Assembly (NCBI RefSeq): GCF_023509525.1
Contig: NZ_JAKNCJ010000004.1
Span: forward strand, 62,001 to 126,000
Reading direction: 5' to 3'
Source: Brachybacterium equifaecis
Lineage (GTDB): Bacteria > Actinomycetota > Actinomycetes > Actinomycetales > Dermabacteraceae
Length of the DNA stretch: 64,000 nucleotides
Shown here: positions 58,344 through 64,000 of the stretch, piece by piece
Layout: every line of letters begins with the position of its first letter
Numbering within the stretch: position 1 is the first letter of the stretch
The notes under the pieces: generated by a model
What the model was told of the DNA's origin: nothing
What the model saw: the letters and a program-made list of their open reading frames with translations, nothing else
The model's database searches: none
Translations under genes and position numbers: made by a program

Positions 58344-60128
58344 TCACGCGCCCGACTGGGTGTCGGCAGCCAGATCGTCGAACGGAGCCGGGTTCGCAGA
58401 CCGCGTGGCCTCCAACATCGAGCCGAAGTCCTCGATCGCTTTTTTGACGCGATCCTGCGCCTTTAGGCCGCGGTCAGTCGCCGGCGCCAACTGCCCCGAG
58501 AACGCCATCGCCACCTCAACGACCGGCAGCCAAGCCGCAATTGCCTGCGCGGGGGTCTTGCTCGTCTTGAACTGCAGGTTGTGCCGGTCCGCGACTGCCA
58601 CACCGAGGATCGTCTCGATACAGGCACCCAGGGCAGCCACGAGTAGATAGTTCGACCCTCGGGCGCTGACGAATGCGGCATGGCGCTTCTGCGCCTCCGT
58701 CCGGGATGCCTCGGGTATCGCGAGGAGCTTGGCCTTCACCTGTTCGATCGCCTTTAGAAGCCCATAGGCGTAGAGGATGTGCTTCGCCGTGACCGTGTCG
58801 CGGAAGACCCGGGAGTAGATCGCGTCGTTGTCCCAGATACTTCGCGTCTCGTTGTAAGCGAGGTTCGGCTCGCCGTGGAACGCGGCGAGAGATTGCGCGA
58901 CCGTGGAGTCCGGGAGCAGCGTCTTGACCCGCTGGATGGCGTCGGTCGTGCCACCGCGTCGGCCCCCGCGGTAGTCAGCCTCCGGCATCCCGTCGAACTC
59001 CTTCCGCAGGCGGTCCTGGACGGCGTCCTTGCTGCGGAAATCGGTAGCCTCGACCTTGTTTTGCGTGTTGTTGTACTTCACGATGTCGCTGAGGACGGCG
59101 GTGTTGGTGCACTTGACGAAACGGGCCATGACACGAGCGCCCGCCGTCGCCGTCGCCTCCGTCGCGTCGAGACTGCCTAACGCGCCAGTCGTCTGCCCAC
59201 CGTTGACTACGCCTATACCCTCAACGGCGAGAGTCTGAAAGCCGTCGTCGGCGACCTTGTGCTCGTACTTGTTCACCAGCACCGTGATGCCATTGTTGAA
59301 GATCGCGAAGTTGTCGGGCTGACCCTTCGCCGTCTCCTTGATGCCGAAGTTAATGTTGCCGCTCGACCGGACCACGCCGAGATAGTCGCGGATGTTCGGT
59401 GACATGAGTTTGGTCTTGTGGGTTGCCCAGAGCGCGCGCAGGTCAGCGACTTCGACGGCAGTGAAGAAGGCGCTCCAGTCGTCCTCCTGCATCTCGAAGC
59501 CGCCCGGTACCTCGAACACGTACTCGTCGGCCACGAGGATCGGGGCGTTCATCCGCTGGTACTCGTCCTCCAGGACGCTCCGGCCGATCTCCACACAGGA
59601 CACGTCAACGTCCAGGTCCGAGTAGAGGCTCTTAAGGATGCCGTTCGCGGTCTTCACGGCCTGCTTTAGCTCGTCGTCCACGTTATTGGACTCGTTGCGG
59701 TTGTGGACGTACCAGAGCTGCAGTTCGCGAATCTCCCCGCCAGCGAGCGCGTCACGGACCTCCTCCGCGGCCCCGCGCAGCGTCTCGGGCAAGCCGTCGA
59801 GGTCTCCGTCCAGAAGCCAACTGACCGCGGTGTTCAGGTCGCTCGCCTTGTTCGCTGGGGCTTCTCCCGCGGTCGTCTTCCCCGACACGTAGCCCTGCGC
59901 GAGAACGATGCGCTGCTTGTCCGCCGAGACTGCGACGAGATCACACTTCTTGTCGTTGCTGCCGTCCGTCAGACTGTTCGACGCGAAGGTGTCCACGTCG
60001 TCGAAACCGAGGCGCATCTGCGCGACGAAGAGCAACAGCGCGTTGTCGCCGTACTTCTCCAGATCGTCGCGGCTTTCAAACGCCGCGTACCCAGGGGCGT
60101 CGTCCGCCGTGCCGTCCTGATCTGCCAT
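58344..60128 (-). CDS. AIPR (abortive infection phage resistance) family protein, orphan
   Basis: The 594-residue protein has AIPR family hallmarks: NFAIFNNGITVLVNKYEHKV, IGVVNGGQTTGAL and VKYNNTQNKVEATDFRSKD. The N-terminal 120 residues read like a PD-(D/E)xK-type nuclease fold (DGSNDKKCDLVAVSADK... QGYVSGK), but the usual final QxK strand reads QGY, so the site may be altered. Start at 60128 follows GGGAGG. AIPR genes often neighbour restriction or abortive systems; here no partner is in view. The IS ends 17 bp from its stop. Confidence 0.8.
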   Translation of the reverse strand: MADQDGTADDAPGYAAFESRDDLEKYGDNALLLFVAQMRLGFDDVDTFASNSLTDGSNDKKCDLVAVSADKQRIVLAQGYVSGKTTAGEAPANKASDLNTAVSWLLDGDLDGLPETLRGAAEEVRDALAGGEIRELQLWYVHNRNESNNVDDELKQAVKTANGILKSLYSDLDVDVSCVEIGRSVLEDEYQRMNAPILVADEYVFEVPGGFEMQEDDWSAFFTAVEVADLRALWATHKTKLMSPNIRDYLGVVRSSGNINFGIKETAKGQPDNFAIFNNGITVLVNKYEHKVADDGFQTLAVEGIGVVNGGQTTGALGSLDATEATATAGARVMARFVKCTNTAVLSDIVKYNNTQNKVEATDFRSKDAVQDRLRKEFDGMPEADYRGGRRGGTTDAIQRVKTLLPDSTVAQSLAAFHGEPNLAYNETRSIWDNDAIYSRVFRDTVTAKHILYAYGLLKAIEQVKAKLLAIPEASRTEAQKRHAAFVSARGSNYLLVAALGACIETILGVAVADRHNLQFKTSKTPAQAIAAWLPVVEVAMAFSGQLAPATDRGLKAQDRVKKAIEDFGSMLEATRSANPAPFDDLAADTQSGA

Positions 60129-60561
60129 GCCATACCTCCCGAGATGCGCGGTCCAGGGCAATCCTACGGTGAGCAACCCCTAACCATCCGGGCGGGCGAG
60201 ATATCTGCTTCTGCGGCGACCCGCCCCCGGATGCGTTCCCCCTGTTGCGCGCCGACCCGAACAGACCGAAAGGGACCGGCAGGTCGTGCGTCCCTATGGG
60301 CGAAGCGACGCGACCAGAGGACGGTCGGCAATATCCGACCATCGACACGAGCGCGCTGTCACGCGGGGCCTACCGGGGGTAGGCCCCGGGGTTATGTTGC
60401 ACCGTACCTTCCGTGTGCACCATAAACGGTCGGTGGTGGCACGCGCCTGAGCCGGCTCCGCGGCGACGCGTCTCCGCACGCCGCGGCGTGTCACATCCCA
60501 GCTCCATAATGATCCGAGCCAGAGATCCGTCAGGTCCGCTCGTTATGGCACAGGAGGCTCC
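60129..60561. other. Intergenic region with hairpin, no gene recognised
   Basis: No convincing coding frame is seen. A 10-bp perfect hairpin (60365-60374 with 60378-60387, loop GGG) is followed by GGGG TTATG. Composition is less GC-rich than the chromosome to the left. Confidence 0.5.
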
Positions 60562-60736
60562 ATGAACCGTATAGCTGACGACTACGACCTTGCCGCCGCG
60601 ATCGCGCTCTAACTGCGTCACGCCCAGGTGACGTGAGACGCCGAGCGTTCCCGACAGCTGGCTGCTGCACTGCTCGAGCTCGCAGACGGGTTCGTCCGCG
60701 AAGCTGACCCGGCTGCTACAACGGCCGCGGTCCTAA
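60562..60736 (+). pseudogene. Degenerate small ORF with strong SD and two in-frame stops
   Basis: AGGAGG five bases before ATG 60562 opens a frame that reads MNRIADDYDLAAAIAL, stop, LRHAQVT, stop, DAERSRQLAAALLELADGFV... to a stop at about 60735. The continuous, protein-like helical style on both sides of the TAA (60610) and TGA (60634) suggests a small protein inactivated by point changes. It could also be a short real peptide of 16 residues. Family not recognised. Confidence 0.45.
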
Positions 60737-60939
60737 GTCACCAGCGCAGGCGCAGTCCGCCGCACACCGGCATCGGCGCGCTGCGCCCGCTCAAGAGCCG
60801 CGATACCACCTGCCCGGTAGAGACTGTGCCAGCGCGAGAGCGTTCGCTCTCCCACCCCGGTCTCCCGGGCAAGACTCGCCAGCGAGATGCCGTCCTCGAC
60901 ATGGAGCCGCAGGATCTTCCACTTCTGCGACCCGACCAT
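60733..60939 (-). pseudogene. Truncated transposase N-terminal HTH fragment
   Basis: Sixty-eight codons starting MVGSQKWKILRLHVEDG with an HTH (LASLARETGVGERTLSRWHS) typical of the N-terminus of Mu/Tn552-type transposases. The frame stops after VRRTAPALVT, long before a catalytic domain. It starts one base after the resolvase stop, so it was once downstream in the same operon. Confidence 0.65.
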
Positions 60940-60940
60940 G

Positions 60941-61540
60941 TCACACCTGCGCGATGCTCTCACGAGCAGTGGCGTCCCGCTGGTGGCGATACAGCGTTGC
61001 CCGTGACCACCCCACCAAGCGCGCCGCCTCCTCAGCGGTACGTCCCTTCGCTCTCTCTTCGGCAGCGATCGCCAGCTTGCGATCCACGACCTCCGGGTTC
61101 ACCGGCGGCCGACCGAACTTGGTGCCCTGGGCCCGGGCTGCTGCGATTCCCGCGTTGACGCGCTCGGTGATTAGCTCCCGTTCGTACTCCGCCAGCGTTG
61201 CCAGCATCCCGAGCATGAGCCGGCCCGATGACGTCTCGGGATCGATCCCGTCGGAGACCGAGCGAATCTTCACGCCGCGGTCCCGCAGCAGGTTCACGGT
61301 GTTGAGCACATCGACGAGCGACCGGCCCAGTCGGTCGATCCGCCAGACCACCACCGTGTCCTCAGGCTCCGCGTAGGCCAGGAGCTTCTTCATACCCGGA
61401 CGCTCCGCCGCGCTCTTCGCCCCGGACGTCACGTCCGAGAACACATCCCGCTTCTGCACACCGGCCGCAAGGAGAGCGCCCAGCTGCAGCGCCGGATCCT
61501 GCCCCGCCGTCGACACCCGCGTGTACCCCAGAAGCCTCAT
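60941..61540 (-). CDS. Serine recombinase (Tn3/resolvase-invertase family)
   Basis: The 199-residue protein has the catalytic Ser in LLGYTRVSTAGQD, the conserved VWRIDRLGRSLVDVL and LMLGMLATLAEYERELI segments and a C-terminal HTH (TAEEAARLVGWSRATLYRHQ). Start at 61540 matches the standard MRLLGYTRVS. Probably the resolvase of the transposon whose transposase remnant follows. Confidence 0.92.
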   Translation of the reverse strand: MRLLGYTRVSTAGQDPALQLGALLAAGVQKRDVFSDVTSGAKSAAERPGMKKLLAYAEPEDTVVVWRIDRLGRSLVDVLNTVNLLRDRGVKIRSVSDGIDPETSSGRLMLGMLATLAEYERELITERVNAGIAAARAQGTKFGRPPVNPEVVDRKLAIAAEERAKGRTAEEAARLVGWSRATLYRHQRDATARESIAQV

Positions 61541-61607
61541 CACCACATAATGCCTCATAAACTCGCTACTCCGGAAGATCTGAGACGAAACACGGTGCGA
61601 CGACTTC

Positions 61608-61676
61608 ACGAGACACTCCGTCGCTCCATCGGCCCAGCTTGAGGCGAGCCCGCCGCGGCGCAGCTGAGTGTCTCGT
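61608..61676. repeat. Inverted repeat upstream of the resolvase gene
   Basis: ACGAGACACTC (61608-61618) and GAGTGTCTCGT (61666-61676) pair perfectly; with flanks the arms extend to 14 bp with one mismatch (TTCACG versus TTTACG). The spacing of 47 bp upstream of the resolvase start fits a res subsite or a transposon end. Confidence 0.6.
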
Positions 61677-61808
61677 AAAGCTGTAGGTTGTCGCGACAAC
61701 ACGATCCTTGTTGAGCACTAGCATGGAACGACACGGGATGCACGGCAGCCTTCAGGGTGGAGCGGTGGGCGACCTTCTATCGAGAGGGGCGGATCGTAGA
61801 CTTGCTGA

Positions 61809-62588
61809 GTGATTGTTCGCGTTCTCGGTTCTGGTCGTCCGCTTGTAGCCCTCCACGGGTTCGGTGTAGACCACCGGATTATGCTGCCGCTGGTGGATGC
61901 GGTGAAGGACCTGCCTTGGCGAATGGTGTTCCTCGACCTTCCATGGGCAGAGGCTGTCGTGGATACCTCGACCCCGACGAGCGCGGGGGAGGTAGCCGAC
62001 GGAGTGCTCGCCGAGATCGAGGACCACCTAGGCGACGAGCCCTTCGCTGTCATTGGAAACTCTTTTGGAGGCATGATTGCCCGACACGTCGCGCACGAAC
62101 GCCGAAACCGAGTACTCGGGGTCGCGACGCTGGCGGGGGTCGTTGAACCGGCTCGGGCAGACCGCAGCGTCCCCGAGCGCACGGTACTACACACGGAACC
62201 GGCCGTCCTGTTGGCCGCCGGTGACGCGCGAGAGGCTTTCGAGGAGGTTAGCGTCATTCAAGATGCGGCCGCATTCGAAGCGTTTGAGCAATACGTGCTG
62301 CCCGGTCTCCGTGGCTCTGATGCTGCGGTAATGGAGCACATCGCCGCAAGCTACGCACTGGATGTCGTACCGGAGGAACGCCATCCAGCGCCATTCACCG
62401 CGCCAGCGCTGCATCTGTTCGGTCGGCAGGACGACGTCGTCGGGTACGAAGATGGACTCCGGCTACGGGACCACTACCCGCGAGGGAGCTTTGTCATCCT
62501 CGACGCCGCTGGTCACAATGTGCACCTCGAGCAATCCGAGGTCACCGCCGCGCTGGTCCGAGACTGGCTCGCACGCATCGACCGGTAG
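61809..62588 (+). CDS. Alpha/beta hydrolase
   Basis: The 259-residue protein has HGFGVDHRIM (oxyanion HG), nucleophile Ser in IGNSFGGM, LFGRQDDVVGYEDG (acid Asp) and HNVHLEQ (His). All triad positions are present. The GTG start at 61809 has no strong SD. Composition and codon use differ from the core genome. Its substrate is unknown. Confidence 0.82.
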   Translation: MIVRVLGSGRPLVALHGFGVDHRIMLPLVDAVKDLPWRMVFLDLPWAEAVVDTSTPTSAGEVADGVLAEIEDHLGDEPFAVIGNSFGGMIARHVAHERRNRVLGVATLAGVVEPARADRSVPERTVLHTEPAVLLAAGDAREAFEEVSVIQDAAAFEAFEQYVLPGLRGSDAAVMEHIAASYALDVVPEERHPAPFTAPALHLFGRQDDVVGYEDGLRLRDHYPRGSFVILDAAGHNVHLEQSEVTAALVRDWLARIDR

Positions 62589-62891
62589 CTCATCGGCTAT
62601 CGCCACGGCGGCGACATTTAGCGCTGTGAGAGCGTCGCCATTTTTCGTCGCAAATCACAGCGTGTCGACGTCGCCGCGGTGCGCTCGGCGCTCGTGCCGG
62701 AATCGATCAGTTTCGAGCGATTGCGGAAATCTACAAGGGGACGAGATGCCGGATGCCGTCGAGGACCGCTTCAACTGCGGTCGGCAGCTCGGGCTCTATG
62801 CATTGCCGTGCGATGATCCATCATCATCCGATGTCGGTTAGGTCGAGCACGTGGGTGCCGGCGCACTGGTTGGCAGAGAGGGCGAGGCTGC
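62589..62891. other. Intergenic region, possible terminator, no gene recognised
   Basis: A stem GGCGAC (62610-62615)/GTCGCC (62634-62639) followed by ATTTTT may terminate the hydrolase gene. The remaining bases show no recognisable CDS. Confidence 0.45.
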
Positions 62892-64000
62892 TCAGCCGAG
62901 TCGGTCAAACAACGCAAGCGCTGCCGCCATGCCGTTCTCTGTGTGCATTCGTTCGCTCACCACGGCGACCGACTCACGGTACTGCGGCACCGCGTCGAGC
63001 GCCGCGTCGACGCGGGTGGCGTCGAGCCGGCGCTGTGGGATCGGGGCGGGCGCGAATCCGCGGCGGTGCAACATCGCGCCCCAGAACGGCTGGTCGGCAA
63101 TGAACGGCACGACGATTGAGACGACGCCTGCGCGCATCGCGGCCTGCACGGTGCCGATGCCACCGTGATGCACGGCCGCGGTGGCGCGCGGCAGCACAAG
63201 GTCGTGCGGGGCCGATGGGACAACGAGCAGATCATCGCCCCGAAGGTCGGGAGCAACCTCGAGCCCGCCGAGCCCCGTAGTGACGAGCAACCGCTCACCA
63301 CGGGCGCGTACTGCGTCGACGAGCGCATGGCCACGCGCCCCCGCGTCGCCCACAGCCATCGAACCGAACCCGGCGTAGACAAACGAGCCGCCCTCGACAA
63401 ACGCGACGACTTCAGGATCGAGTATGCCCGCAGGTTCGTCAGCTACCCACGGCCCGGTGATGTGCACGCTCGGGGGCCAGTCGTCGGGCCGTTCGAGCAA
63501 CGCCGGGCTGATGGGCAGGAGGGTCGCTGCTGGCGATGTCCGACGGCCGCGTCGCACGCCGAGCAGGCGCGCCGCCTCGTCGAGTTCGCGGCGGAACATC
63601 CCAGTGGCGCCCGACGCGGCGAGGTAGGAGAGCTTGTTGAGCGGGCCGAGGTCTGTGGTGATGGTGCCCGCTGCGGGAAATGCTCGCGTCGGCGTGATCG
63701 TCGGCACCAACTCAACGACTACATGCGGGATGCCAAGCGAGTCGGCGATGAGCGGTGCCGACAGTACCTTCGGGTGCCCGACGATGATGTCGGGCCGGAA
63801 GTCGAGCGCCGCACGCGCGGCACCGACAATCACTCCGCGCATGATCGGCTTCACCGCCGTGCGGTAGTTGCGCAGCGCGGCTCTAATGGATACGCCTTGG
63901 GTCTCGATCAAGCCGGAATAGTCCACGCCAAGACTCACGAGGTCAACACCATCGGCTACGACGCCCGAATTGTCGGGTGCAGCAACCCGCACGTCATGCC
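62892..64000 (-). CDS. GT1 glycosyltransferase (sterol/macrolide-type), N-terminus outside window
   Basis: The frame remains open to base 64000 and upstream codons read GHDVRVAAP, the usual GT1 N-terminal motif, so the 5' end is cut by the window. About 369 residues are visible. The C-terminal domain has VVPSAPHDLVLPRATAAVHHGG then GTVQAAMRAGVVSIVVPFIADQPFWGAML, matching UDP-glucose:sterol or macrolide glucosyltransferases. It would glycosylate a hydrophobic acceptor; a partner aglycone gene is not in view. Confidence 0.88.
   Translation of the reverse strand, partial: HDVRVAAPDNSGVVADGVDLVSLGVDYSGLIETQGVSIRAALRNYRTAVKPIMRGVIVGAARAALDFRPDIIVGHPKVLSAPLIADSLGIPHVVVELVPTITPTRAFPAAGTITTDLGPLNKLSYLAASGATGMFRRELDEAARLLGVRRGRRTSPAATLLPISPALLERPDDWPPSVHITGPWVADEPAGILDPEVVAFVEGGSFVYAGFGSMAVGDAGARGHALVDAVRARGERLLVTTGLGGLEVAPDLRGDDLLVVPSAPHDLVLPRATAAVHHGGIGTVQAAMRAGVVSIVVPFIADQPFWGAMLHRRGFAPAPIPQRRLDATRVDAALDAVPQYRESVAVVSERMHTENGMAAALALFDRLG

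Noticed and set aside
60365-60387. Hairpin as an attachment (att) site
   Set aside because: No second copy, no integrase and no tRNA gene nearby.

Overview
The window is high-GC actinobacterial DNA. The gene order (comEA-comEC-holA-rpsT-lepA-hemW-hrcA-dnaJ-rsmE, then hinT-phoH-ybeY-CNNM-era-leuA, recO-uppS, and glyS-dusB-dgt-dnaG), the fused oleBC gene and the protein style suggest a Dermabacteraceae/Micrococcales organism. Brachybacterium is my best guess, by recognition only. Short overlaps of the ATGA/GTGA type and GTG starts are very common.

Layout. 1-5.5 kb: the 3'-truncated (at the window edge) bifunctional proline-catabolism gene putA, a YtxH-like small protein, thymidine kinase and a TIM-barrel isomerase-like protein. 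5.7-11.2 kb: a translationally coupled olefin cluster oleA-oleBC-oleD, ending in a VKOR-family membrane protein. 11.2-24.9 kb: a housekeeping block of competence DNA uptake (comEA, comEC), holA, rpsT, a PemK/MazF-fold protein, lepA, hemW, DUF4870, DUF3097 and the heat-shock pair hrcA-dnaJ with rsmE; a CIRCE-like operator lies before hrcA. 25.1-30.8 kb: an apparent insertion between rsmE and hinT holding a VOC protein, an MFS exporter, a divergent CGNR regulator, an FAD dehydrogenase with an odd C-terminal extension, a lipoprotein and an FMN reductase. 30.9-43.1 kb: hinT-phoH-ybeY-CNNM-era, then leuA with a leucine leader peptide and attenuator, an exporter/LysR pair, EcsC, ThpR, recO and uppS. 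43.1-46.9 kb: a zinc uptake operon znuA-znuC-znuB-zur-dedA on the minus strand, with a Zur-box-like palindrome over the promoter -10. 47.3-56.9 kb: glyS, a luciferase-like monooxygenase, dusB, dgt, dnaG (apparently with an AUC start), an ATP-grasp protein and an M48 protease.

From 57.0 kb to the end the content becomes accessory. There is an intact IS3-family element whose ends show no target duplication, an orphan AIPR (abortive-infection phage resistance) gene 17 bp beyond it, a degenerate small ORF with two stops, a resolvase with a 68-codon transposase remnant and an inverted repeat, an alpha/beta hydrolase, and a sterol/macrolide-type glycosyltransferase running off the right edge. This looks like a mosaic island joined to the chromosome at the IS.

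The most interesting sequence-level observations are the likely AUC start of dnaG, the leuL attenuator, the Zur box over a probably leaderless znuA promoter, the repeated occurrence of short in-frame N-terminal tandem repeats in unrelated genes (era, VKOR, znuC, zur), and the orphan AIPR gene at the island edge. I saw no tRNA, rRNA or CRISPR array.
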